A stretch of 8,167 nt of DNA, from the NCBI GenBank assembly GCA_003457065.1, contig DMJQ01000025.1, positions 7,143 to 15,309 on the forward strand, read 5' to 3'. Source of the stretch: Clostridiales bacterium. GTDB lineage: Bacteria; Bacillota; Clostridia; Tissierellales; Sedimentibacteraceae. Below the pieces are notes generated by a model. That model had not been told where the DNA came from. It saw only the letters and a list, made by a program, of their open reading frames with translations, and ran no database searches. This document shows positions 1 to 6,405 of the stretch, one piece after another (the stretch's first letter is position 1; each line of letters starts with the position of its first letter). A program made the position numbers and the translations under genes.

Positions 1-1
1 T

Positions 2-1183
2 TTTTGCGTAACAGGTCTTGTAATTTACGATACCTATACACACTGGTCTTTATTTGGACAAATTGTAATATTAACTCTTATACAGATAGGCGGACTTGGT
101 TTCATGACCATAATCACGCTGTTTTCAATGTTTTTGGGAAGAAAAATAGGATTGAAGGAAAGAAGGCTGCTGATGGAGTCAGCCAACACCTTAAAAATTG
201 GCGGAATTGTTCTGCTGATAAAAAAAATCCTTATCAGGACATTCATATTTGAGAGTATAGGAACATTATTATTAACGATCCGGTTCTATCCGAGAATGGG
301 ATTAAAAGAAGGGCTGTACAACGGAATATTTCATTCTGTTTCTGCATTCTGCAACGCAGGCTTTGATTTGATGGGAAAATACAGGCAGTTTTCTTCCCTT
401 ACGTCCTATGCTGATGATATCACAGTAAATATAACCATTGCATCATTAATAGTCATAGGCGGCATAGGTTTTGTCGTATGGGATGATATTGCACATAATC
501 ATTTGAAATTTAGGAAATATCAGCTTCACACGAAAATAGTTCTGGTGACAACTGCTTTTCTCGTATTTGGAGGAGCGCTCATATTTTTTGTAATTGAAAC
601 CAATTACAGCATGGCAGGCATGAATTTAAAAGAAAAAATACTGGCATCTTTTTTTCAGTCGGTAACACCTCGAACCGCCGGATTTAATACAATCACTTTA
701 AATAAGTTGTCCGAAGGCGGAAGCCTGCTGACAATGATATTGATGATTATAGGGGGAAGCCCCGGTTCCACCGCTGGAGGCATCAAAACCACAACTTTCG
801 TTGTACTGGTTGTCACTGCCCTGGCATCAGCGAAACAAAGTCCCGATATAACCATTTTCAAGCGCAGGCTTGAAACAGACTCTTTGAAAAAGGCAAGTGC
901 CATAACGGTCATATATATGTCGACCGCACTTATTTCCGTAATACTGATAAGTGCCGTTCAGAGCTTTACTCTGGAGGAAATAATGTTTGAGGTATTTTCG
1001 GCAATCGGAACAGTCGGGTTAACTCTTGGAATAACACCGTCGCTTAATGCGTTTTCCAAAATTATAATAACTCTGCTGATGTACGGCGGCAAGGTAGGCG
1101 TTCTGTCGGTAGCTGTCGTAATAGCAGAAAGAAAAGAACCTGCACCACTCAGCAGACCGTATGAAAAAATAGTTATAGGATAG
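2..1183 (+). CDS. ktrB: KtrB/TrkH-family potassium channel subunit, 5' partial
   Basis: Membrane subunit of a Ktr/Trk K+ uptake system. The frame is open to the left edge; 393 residues are visible, so roughly 50 N-terminal residues are probably missing compared with typical KtrB (about 440-450). All four half-pore filter segments can be seen, each with its conserved Gly: VTGL at visible residues 3-6, then FCNAGFD, TPRTAGFNT and AIGTVGLT. The conserved GGSPGSTAGGIKTTT segment follows the third pore. IQIGGLGFMT after the first pore is also typical. Hydrophobic segments occur throughout, as expected for the M1-P-M2 repeats. An internal ATG at 104 is not the start, because conserved pore sequence continues upstream of it. 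ktrA follows after 23 bp, so the two probably form one operon. TrkH versus KtrB naming is uncertain; the short length and the single-RCK partner favour KtrB. Confidence 0.95.
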   Translation, partial: FCVTGLVIYDTYTHWSLFGQIVILTLIQIGGLGFMTIITLFSMFLGRKIGLKERRLLMESANTLKIGGIVLLIKKILIRTFIFESIGTLLLTIRFYPRMGLKEGLYNGIFHSVSAFCNAGFDLMGKYRQFSSLTSYADDITVNITIASLIVIGGIGFVVWDDIAHNHLKFRKYQLHTKIVLVTTAFLVFGGALIFFVIETNYSMAGMNLKEKILASFFQSVTPRTAGFNTITLNKLSEGGSLLTMILMIIGGSPGSTAGGIKTTTFVVLVVTALASAKQSPDITIFKRRLETDSLKKASAITVIYMSTALISVILISAVQSFTLEEIMFEVFSAIGTVGLTLGITPSLNAFSKIIITLLMYGGKVGVLSVAVVIAERKEPAPLSRPYEKIVIG

Positions 1184-1184
1184 T

Positions 1185-1202
1185 AGATAGGAGATAGGAG
1201 AT
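1185..1202 (+). repeat. AGATAGG tandem repeat covering the ktrA ribosome binding site
   Basis: Two perfect copies of AGATAGG (1185-1191 and 1192-1198) plus a partial third (AGAT) lie between the ktrB stop and the ktrA start. The second copy forms the Shine-Dalgarno AGGAG (1196-1200), 6 bases before the ATG at 1207. The first copy offers a second GGAG seven bases upstream. Confidence 0.7.
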
Positions 1203-1206
1203 TATT

Positions 1207-1872
1207 ATGAAATCAATTTTAATTATAGGAATGGGAGCTTTCGGCCGTCATCTGGCTCTTAAAATGTCAGAACTGAACAATGATGTCATGATCGTGGATA
1301 AAGATGCAGCTGTGATAGATGAAATGGCTTCACTTGTTACGGATGCTCAGATAGGCGACTGTACCAAGGAAGATGTTTTAAGATCACTGGGTGTAAGCAA
1401 TTTTGACATCTGCTTTGTTACGATAGGTGATACCTTTCAGTCTTCACTGGAAATCACCTCGCTTCTTAAAGATCTGGGAGCTAAGTATGTAATATCAAAA
1501 TCAAGCAGGGACATACAGGCTAAATTTCTTTTAAGAAACGGTGCCGACGAAGTTGTTTATCCCGACAAGGACATGGCCGAAAAACTTGCCATACGCTGCA
1601 GCGCAAACAACGTTCTGGATTATTTCTCGATCACGGATGAATACTCCATATTTGAAATACCGGTTATAGAGGATTGGACCGATTGCAGCATAGAACAGAT
1701 TGATGTGAGAAAAAAATACCACATCAACATACTCCTCATAAAAAACGGAAGCAGCCTGGTTACTATGCCAAAGGCTGATTACATTTTTAAGGAGGATGAC
1801 AGGCTGATAATAATAGGAAGAACCGAAGAAGTTTTAAAATTTACCGATAACATTAAAACCTTTATCTCATAA
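1207..1872 (+). CDS. ktrA: KtrA/TrkA-family K+ uptake regulatory subunit (RCK domains)
   Basis: Peripheral cytoplasmic gating subunit that binds nucleotide and opens or closes the KtrB channel. Its 221 residues match the usual single-RCK KtrA length; classical TrkA is about twice as long. The N-terminal Rossmann fold shows GMGAFGRHLA (about residues 8-17), with the acidic residue ending beta-2 in the IVDKD segment, then GDCTKEDVLRSLGV, typical of TrkA_N. The C-terminal part from about residue 138 (IFEIPVIEDW to DDRLIIIGRTEEV) is a TrkA_C/RCK_C domain. The start is ATG with AGGAG six bases upstream. It lies 23 bp downstream of ktrB, so co-transcription is likely. The following hairpin at 1887-1938 may end the operon. 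Assignment to KtrA is confident; which nucleotide it senses cannot be read from the sequence. Confidence 0.95.
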   Translation: MKSILIIGMGAFGRHLALKMSELNNDVMIVDKDAAVIDEMASLVTDAQIGDCTKEDVLRSLGVSNFDICFVTIGDTFQSSLEITSLLKDLGAKYVISKSSRDIQAKFLLRNGADEVVYPDKDMAEKLAIRCSANNVLDYFSITDEYSIFEIPVIEDWTDCSIEQIDVRKKYHINILLIKNGSSLVTMPKADYIFKEDDRLIIIGRTEEVLKFTDNIKTFIS

Positions 1873-1886
1873 AGCTCCATCCTTTA

Positions 1887-1938
1887 GAAATCGAAGAATC
1901 TCATTATACAAATTGTACAAATGAGATTCTTTGCTTTC
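1887..1938. terminator. Long hairpin between convergent ktrA and kdpE, probable bidirectional terminator
   Basis: A perfect 12-bp stem (1894-1905 with 1920-1931) encloses a 14-nt loop that contains a smaller TAC/GTA pairing. The stem extends outward by a G-U pair, a C-G pair, one mismatch and GAAA/TTTC, reaching 1887 and 1938. T-rich sequence follows on both strands but is broken (TTTGCTTTCGTTT on plus), so termination efficiency is uncertain. The position, just after ktrA and facing the 3' end of kdpE, fits a shared terminator. The rest of the 1873-2016 gap shows nothing else recognisable. Confidence 0.6.
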
Positions 1939-2016
1939 GTTTATGCAGTTAACTTTCTAACGACAGTCGGATATATTAACCAACTTAATTTTCTATTTGT
2001 CTTTTTATCTATATTT

Positions 2017-2706
2017 TTATTCATCCGCAAACCGGTAACCTACTCCTATTTCAGTTAATATAAATCTCGGATTTGAACTGTCTTTCTCTATTTTTCTTCT
2101 TAAGCTCGCCATAAAAACCCTTATGCTCTTAGAATCTCCGGTTTCTCCATACCCCCAGACTTCCTTGGATATCTGGCTGTGTGTTATAACTTTTCCTCTG
2201 TTGGCTATCAATAAAAGCAGCAGCTTAAATTCAATGGGAGTGAGATGAATTTCTTCATCGTCCACATACACCCTGTGCTTTTCACTGTCCACCGTAAGAT
2301 AATCAAGTTTATATACACTTTCCGGCACATGTGTGCTTTCTCTCTCAATCAGTCTCTCCATAACCCTTATCCGAGCAAGCAGTTCACCCATTGAAAAAGG
2401 CTTGGTGACATAATCGTTTGCTCCCGCATCAAGCGCTGCGATTTTATCGCTTTCCTGCTCTCTTGCCGATACAATTATCACCGGTATCTCAGAAACATTT
2501 CTCACCTGGCTGATTATTTCGGACCCGTCCATATCCGGCAACCCCAGATCCAGCAGTATTATATCAGGATTTTCGGTGCAGAAATACAGGATACCGTCAT
2601 TGCCGTTCCTTGCCGATACAATTGAATAGCCTTTAGCCTTTAAAGCCATGGACATAAAGCTCACTATCTTATTATCATCTTCTATTATTAATATTTTCTT
2701 ATTCAT
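2017..2706 (-). CDS. kdpE: KdpE-like OmpR/PhoB-family response regulator
   Basis: DNA-binding response regulator, 229 residues, the usual OmpR-family length. The receiver domain (about 1-120) has the acidic pocket ED-D at residues 9-11, phospho-acceptor Asp53 in LLDLGLPDMDG, a Ser at 80 in the switch position, and Lys102 in TKPF. The C-terminal winged helix (about 130-229) shows LTPIEFKLLLLLIANRGKVITHSQISKEVWG and the recognition region around SIRVFMASLRRKIE, ending GVGYRFADE. KdpE is the closest family by overall pattern. The start codon overlaps the kinase stop in an ATGA at 2703-2706, with GGAGG at 2714-2718 (7-base spacing), so the pair is translationally coupled. Transcription runs toward the ktrAB operon. 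The targets are not shown by the sequence; potassium-uptake genes are inferred from context. Confidence 0.92.
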   Translation of the reverse strand: MNKKILIIEDDNKIVSFMSMALKAKGYSIVSARNGNDGILYFCTENPDIILLDLGLPDMDGSEIISQVRNVSEIPVIIVSAREQESDKIAALDAGANDYVTKPFSMGELLARIRVMERLIERESTHVPESVYKLDYLTVDSEKHRVYVDDEEIHLTPIEFKLLLLLIANRGKVITHSQISKEVWGYGETGDSKSIRVFMASLRRKIEKDSSNPRFILTEIGVGYRFADE

Positions 2707-4151
2707 TTCTCAACCTCCAGGGGAAGCACAACCTTAAATACCGCCCCTCCTGTCTTTAGATTTCCGGCTGTTAATGTTCCACCGTGAGCCTTTACGATTT
2801 CCCTGCATATTGTTAGCCCCAGTCCGACACCCAGACTGCCGTCGGCAACATTCTTTTTATGGTTTGTCACAAATCCATCAAATATATTATTGATTATTGC
2901 AGGTTCAATTCCTCTTCCGTCGTCTGAAACCTCAAAAACAACCGATAAACCTTCAACAAAAACATTTAAATATACCTGAGCATTTTCTCCCGCATGTTTG
3001 TACGAATTGTCTAACAGATTCACCATGACCTGGACAAAAAGTCTTCCGTCAACCGGAACAATGACTATTTCATCGGGAACCGATACGTGAAGCCTTCCGG
3101 ATTCGTGCAGCCGCGGCACGAGTGTCAGTGTCTGATTCACACTATCATCAACGGCTTCATAGCTTTTGCTGACCGTCAGCCTTCCTTCACTTATGCGTGT
3201 CATGTCAAGTATATTCTGCACGGTTTTCATAAGCCAAGTTGATTCATCGTAAATGTCAGATACCAGCTTCTTTATATTTTCCGCATCTAAATTTTCATAG
3301 CTATCCAGTATCAGTTCGCTTGCTCCTTTAATTCCCGTGAGAGGTGTCCTGATGTCATGAGATATGCTTCTTAGGAGCGTGCTCTTTAATTGTTCCCTCT
3401 CCATATCTACTTTTATTTTCTGTCTTTCCTCGTAAATAAATTCTCTGTCCAAAACAATAGCCATCTGATGCACAATTGTTTTGATTATCATGTCGTCCTC
3501 GGGAGATAAGCTGGTGTCAACGTTTACAATCTGTACTTCTCCCCTTTGCATTGACATGCCCTTAATAGGAATAAGAATTATATGTTCCTTTTTTATTTCT
3601 TCAAAATCAGATATGCCTTCGGTGCTGTAAATTTTTTCTTCATTGTTCAATTTTACATAGCAGTCATAGCCGGCATAATCCTTTATATAATTGATGCCTT
3701 TTAAAATAATGTTTTCATTTCCTGTTACATTAAAAAAGCCTTTTGCCACCTCATAAAGAAACCTTGCTGTCCTCTCATTGCGCCTTGATATTTCTGTCTG
3801 GTACTGCAGTTTTGATGTCATGGTACTTGCAATCAATGATGTTATAAGGAAAAACACCATGAGAATAATATCCTTGGTATTGCTTATTTTAAGGCTGAGT
3901 ATGGGCTGTGCGAACAGGTAGTTAAACACGATAACGCTGATTAATGCTGCAGCCGTACTGTAAATATATCCTCTGGTAACTGTTGTGACTGCCAGAACAC
4001 CCACAATAAACACCATGAGTGTATTTTCTTTTCCTATTCCCGCTTCATTCATAACGATTGAAAGCAGAGTTGAAACAAAGCATATGCCTACGACACTCAA
4101 TACATATTTTAAATTAATGTATACAAAATCCTTATTTTTGTTATAATCCAT
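2703..4151 (-). CDS. kdpD: Short KdpD-like sensor histidine kinase (DUF4118), lacks KdpD/Usp input domains
   Basis: Membrane sensor kinase of 482 residues, against about 890 for classical KdpD. It starts almost directly at the four-helix DUF4118 region: hydrophobic stretches at about 15-35, 42-60, 62-83 and 92-110. A GAF-like segment follows (about 125-235). HisKA has SHDIRTPLTG with phospho-acceptor His265. HATPase_c has the N box VNLLDNSYKHA (Asn378), G1 DDGRG (410-414) and G2 GVGLGL (441-446). The N-terminal cytoplasmic KdpD domain and Usp domain of the E. coli protein are absent. This is not a truncation artefact, because the ATG at 4151 has GGGAG six bases upstream and a promoter close by. 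The kinase core is intact. The missing domains suggest a different input from classical KdpD. The gene symbol marks the family, not proven Kdp regulation. Confidence 0.9.
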   Translation of the reverse strand: MDYNKNKDFVYINLKYVLSVVGICFVSTLLSIVMNEAGIGKENTLMVFIVGVLAVTTVTRGYIYSTAAALISVIVFNYLFAQPILSLKISNTKDIILMVFFLITSLIASTMTSKLQYQTEISRRNERTARFLYEVAKGFFNVTGNENIILKGINYIKDYAGYDCYVKLNNEEKIYSTEGISDFEEIKKEHIILIPIKGMSMQRGEVQIVNVDTSLSPEDDMIIKTIVHQMAIVLDREFIYEERQKIKVDMEREQLKSTLLRSISHDIRTPLTGIKGASELILDSYENLDAENIKKLVSDIYDESTWLMKTVQNILDMTRISEGRLTVSKSYEAVDDSVNQTLTLVPRLHESGRLHVSVPDEIVIVPVDGRLFVQVMVNLLDNSYKHAGENAQVYLNVFVEGLSVVFEVSDDGRGIEPAIINNIFDGFVTNHKKNVADGSLGVGLGLTICREIVKAHGGTLTAGNLKTGGAVFKVVLPLEVEK

Positions 4152-4179
4152 ACGATTCTCCCAAAATACTATTGCCCTT

Positions 4180-4185
4180 ATTATA
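4180..4185 (-). promoter_or_regulatory. Extended -10 promoter for the kdpDE-like operon
   Basis: On the minus strand the sequence reads TGGTATAAT, a consensus -10 (4180-4185) with the TGn extension. No good -35 lies 16-18 bases upstream, which is common for extended -10 promoters. It predicts a short leader of about 20-25 nt before the kinase ATG at 4151. A palindrome abuts the hexamer. Confidence 0.6.
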
Positions 4186-4195
4186 CCACATGTGG
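4186..4195. promoter_or_regulatory. Palindrome CCACATGTGG beside the kdpDE -10, candidate operator
   Basis: A perfect 10-bp palindrome directly upstream of the minus-strand -10 hexamer. With flanks it reads TACCACATGTGGGTA, nearly symmetric. It lies in the promoter spacer, where a bound dimer would affect polymerase. The binding protein is unknown; self-regulation by the KdpE-like protein is possible but unsupported. Confidence 0.35.
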
Positions 4196-4227
4196 GTAAA
4201 AGAAAAATACTTTAAATTTGTTTTTTA

Positions 4228-4256
4228 TTGTATTTGCTTATTTTATTTAGTATAAT
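4228..4256 (+). promoter_or_regulatory. Sigma-70/A-type promoter for the flavoprotein gene
   Basis: A perfect -10 TATAAT at 4251-4256, with a weak -35 TTGTAT at 4228-4233 and a 17-base spacer. The predicted start near 4263 leaves a leader of about 20 nt, containing the ribosome binding site GGAGG just before ATG 4282. Confidence 0.65.
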
Positions 4257-4269
4257 ACACTAAATAAAA
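4241..4269. promoter_or_regulatory. 29-bp inverted repeat over the -10 and start site, candidate operator
   Basis: Perfect 11-bp arms TTTTATTTAGT (4241-4251) and ACTAAATAAAA (4259-4269) flank a 7-base spacer. The repeat covers the -10 box and predicted transcription start of the flavoprotein gene, a typical repressor position. It is AT-rich and not followed by a U-tract, so a terminator is unlikely. No regulator gene is adjacent, and the binding protein is unknown. Confidence 0.5.
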
Positions 4270-4281
4270 CTGGAGGTAAGT

Positions 4282-4914
4282 ATGAAAGTAGTTGCATTTA
4301 ACGGAAGTCCGAGAAAAGAAGGAAATACATATGAGGCCATTAAAATAGCGGCCGAACAATTAGAAAAAGAAAATATTGATGTTGAAATAATTCATGTTGG
4401 AAATAAAAAAATCCAGGGCTGCACAGCATGCAATTCATGTTTTAAAAACAGAAATGAACGATGCATAATAGACGACGAAGTCAATGAGTGGATTCAAAAA
4501 ATGAAGGAAGCCGACGGCATAATTTTCGGCTCACCTGTTCATTTTTCAGATATTGGAGCAACAATGAAAGCATTTCTTGACAGAGCAATATATGTAGGCA
4601 GCGCAAACAACGGATTATTCAGGCACAAAGTAGGCGCAAGTGTCGTAGCGGTAAGGCGTGCCGGAGGCATGCAGGCATTCAGCCAGCTGAACAATTATAT
4701 AACATATTCCGAAATGCTGATGCCCACATCAAATTCTTGGAACATAATTTTTGGCTTAAAACGCGGTGAAGCTCTCAATGACGAAGAGGGCATCCAGGTT
4801 ATGAGAGTCCTTGGAAAAAACATGGCATGGCTTATGAAATTAATCGAATTCGGTGAAGGCAAAATTCAAAGCCCGGAACCGGAAAGAAAAGCATTCACAA
4901 ACTTTATTAAATAA
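4282..4914 (+). CDS. Flavodoxin-fold NAD(P)H-dependent oxidoreductase, iron-sulfur flavoprotein type
   Basis: Probable cytoplasmic FMN-binding redox protein of 210 residues in the NADPH-dependent FMN reductase / flavodoxin-like superfamily. Residues 8-16 (GSPRKEGNT) form the FMN phosphate loop. GSPVHFSDIGATMKAFLDR (83-101) is the second family motif, and RRAGGMQ (125-131) fits the loop near the flavin ring. Four cysteines, C47, C50, C53 and C61, give CX2CX2CX7C, matching the compact cluster-binding motif reported for iron-sulfur flavoproteins. A [4Fe-4S] cluster is inferred, not shown. The C-terminal part contains predicted helices and no further known domain. The ATG has GGAGG a few bases upstream and its own promoter. 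It stands alone on this strand, convergent with the E1-like gene, whose stop lies 9 bp away. The physiological electron donor and acceptor cannot be told. Confidence 0.85.
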   Translation: MKVVAFNGSPRKEGNTYEAIKIAAEQLEKENIDVEIIHVGNKKIQGCTACNSCFKNRNERCIIDDEVNEWIQKMKEADGIIFGSPVHFSDIGATMKAFLDRAIYVGSANNGLFRHKVGASVVAVRRAGGMQAFSQLNNYITYSEMLMPTSNSWNIIFGLKRGEALNDEEGIQVMRVLGKNMAWLMKLIEFGEGKIQSPEPERKAFTNFIK

Positions 4915-4927
4915 CAAACGCTGTTAT
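4911..4927. terminator. Small hairpin spanning both convergent stop codons, weak terminator candidate
   Basis: ATAACA (4911-4916) pairs with TGTTAT (4922-4927) around a 5-nt loop and includes the stop codons of both genes. The stem is only 6 bp and the T-rich stretches beyond are poor, so this is a tentative call. Confidence 0.25.
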
Positions 4928-6330
4928 ACTTCATCAATTTCACACGTAACAGTATAATCCTGAAGCTCTTTTATTGTTGGATTTTTCCCGCAAAGAGGGC
5001 ATTCGGGATTTTTTTCAATGTTTATAACATCAAATTCCATCTCCAGACCGTCGTATAACAAAATTTTATTTTTTAATGTCGTTCCTGCTCCCACAATCAC
5101 TTTATACGCCTCGGCTGCCTGAACAAATCCAATTATGCCCGGCACCGCCCCTAAAATCCCGGCTTTTGCACAAGACATGACGCCTGAATTAACATTGGGA
5201 TAAATGCATTGGTAACAATGCCCTTCATGGGGAATAATTGTGGTGGCTGTTCCGTCAAATCTTAAAACACCTGCTTCAATAAGAGGCTTATTCATAAAAT
5301 AACACGCATCATTCAGCAGATATCTTGTCTGAATATTGTCCACCGCCGAAATCACCAGGTCATATGTTTCAATTATATCTGCGACATTTTCCCTACTCAA
5401 ATATTCGCCGTATGTGTTGACGGTTATTTGAGGATTGATTTTTTCCAATGAAATTTTCGCTGATTCCGCCTTTGGCATTCCGATGCGTGATATCGCATGA
5501 AGCACCTGCCTGTTAAGGTTGCTTGCTTTAACACAATCCGAATCAACCACACCCAATGTTCCGACTCCAGCTGTCGCCAATGCAAGTGCTACCGGCGAAC
5601 CCAGTCCTCCCGCTCCCACGATCAGCACCTTTGCTTCAGAGAGCTTGCCGAATGTTTCATTATCTGATTTTTCATCTGCTCTGTAAAAATACTCCATAGC
5701 CTTTTCTATTTCATTACTTTCATATGCAGCAAATTCCATGTTAAATAAATCATACAGCAATAAACCGTCATTGGTTTTCCCCATATTAAGGCAAAGCTTG
5801 ACCGCTTCCATGGAACATAGCGCTCCTGACATGTCTGACATAAAGGAAACAGAAAAGTTATCCTTTTTATCTGAATTTAATGTTTCCATAAAATTGGTCA
5901 GACTGCGGCAATCTGTGAAAGTCTTCAGCACAGCTCTCCATTGATTGGTTACCGATATGATGGAGGGAATAAATTTCAGCCCTGTATCCCGGCAGGCTTT
6001 AACGGCTTTTTTAACGAAGGTTCCGGTTCCAAGAAACACTCTGATGTGGGCTTCACTTCTGTCATCATGTGCAAGCCTGATTTTAACATCGCTGTTTAAA
6101 CCGATTGAATTTGAAAACAAATCATCATATCCACGGATGTCTTTTAGGCTGCAACATATATTTCCTATTCCCATTGCCGCAAGATACATTGTCAGAGCCG
6201 AAATTTCTCTAACGTTTTCCCCGCAAACAAATACAGATGATTCAAGAAGCTTTTTCTGTCCTGCCTCACCGATTTCCGGAATAATTGTCTGCCTGACATA
6301 CCGGTCAATTTGTTCCTTCAGTAAGATCAC
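4924..6330 (-). CDS. E1-like ThiF/MoeB/HesA adenylyltransferase with degenerate duplicated N-terminal half
   Basis: E1-like enzymes adenylate the C-terminus of ubiquitin-like sulfur carriers (ThiS, MoaD, CysO). At 468 residues this is nearly twice the usual ~245. The C-terminal half is canonical: GAGGLGS (239-245), Asp263 after the next strand, NLNRQ (271-275), Lys287, VDN (330-332), SCAKAG with Cys387, zinc pairs C372/C375 and C444/C447, and a MoeB-like tail NPTIKELQDY. The N-terminal half (about 10-205) looks like a decayed copy: RYVRQ at 10-14 is kept, but the loop reads CGENVRE and the zinc cysteines are gone; MEAVKL (174-179) and LLLYDLFNMEF (190-200) mirror the C-half's AEAYKV and ILLYDGLEMEF. 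The start is GTG, chosen because RYVRQ follows it and a strong ribosome binding site precedes it. It lies downstream of cysK, but a terminator separates them. Substrate unknown. Confidence 0.85.
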   Translation of the reverse strand: MILLKEQIDRYVRQTIIPEIGEAGQKKLLESSVFVCGENVREISALTMYLAAMGIGNICCSLKDIRGYDDLFSNSIGLNSDVKIRLAHDDRSEAHIRVFLGTGTFVKKAVKACRDTGLKFIPSIISVTNQWRAVLKTFTDCRSLTNFMETLNSDKKDNFSVSFMSDMSGALCSMEAVKLCLNMGKTNDGLLLYDLFNMEFAAYESNEIEKAMEYFYRADEKSDNETFGKLSEAKVLIVGAGGLGSPVALALATAGVGTLGVVDSDCVKASNLNRQVLHAISRIGMPKAESAKISLEKINPQITVNTYGEYLSRENVADIIETYDLVISAVDNIQTRYLLNDACYFMNKPLIEAGVLRFDGTATTIIPHEGHCYQCIYPNVNSGVMSCAKAGILGAVPGIIGFVQAAEAYKVIVGAGTTLKNKILLYDGLEMEFDVINIEKNPECPLCGKNPTIKELQDYTVTCEIDEV

Positions 6331-6332
6331 AC

Positions 6333-6342
6333 GATCACCTCC
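6333..6342 (-). promoter_or_regulatory. Strong Shine-Dalgarno fixing the GTG start of the E1-like gene
   Basis: The minus strand reads GGAGGTGATC, an almost complete complement to the 16S rRNA 3' end, with 7 bases between GGAGG and the GTG at 6330-6328. An ATG at 6344-6342 overlaps it but is in another frame, and no in-frame ATG lies near, so GTG is the likely initiator. Confidence 0.8.
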
Positions 6343-6383
6343 ATATTATTTAACCGCTAATATTTCCATACTTTATCAATATA

Positions 6384-6405
6384 CAGTGCGCCTGCAGTGC
6401 GTCTG
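6384..6405. repeat. Two-copy 11-bp tandem repeat upstream of the E1-like gene
   Basis: CAGTGCGCCTG (6384-6394) is followed at once by CAGTGCGTCTG (6395-6405), one mismatch, then CA of a third copy. The unit is about one helical turn and GC-rich within AT-rich DNA. On the minus strand it abuts TATATT (6378-6383), a possible -10 with no good -35, about 50 bp from the GTG start. Confidence 0.6.

Noticed and set aside
104..1183. ATG at 104 as the start of ktrB
   Set aside because: The frame is open upstream and encodes the conserved first pore filter (VTGL) and IQIGGLGF, so the gene is truncated by the window edge.
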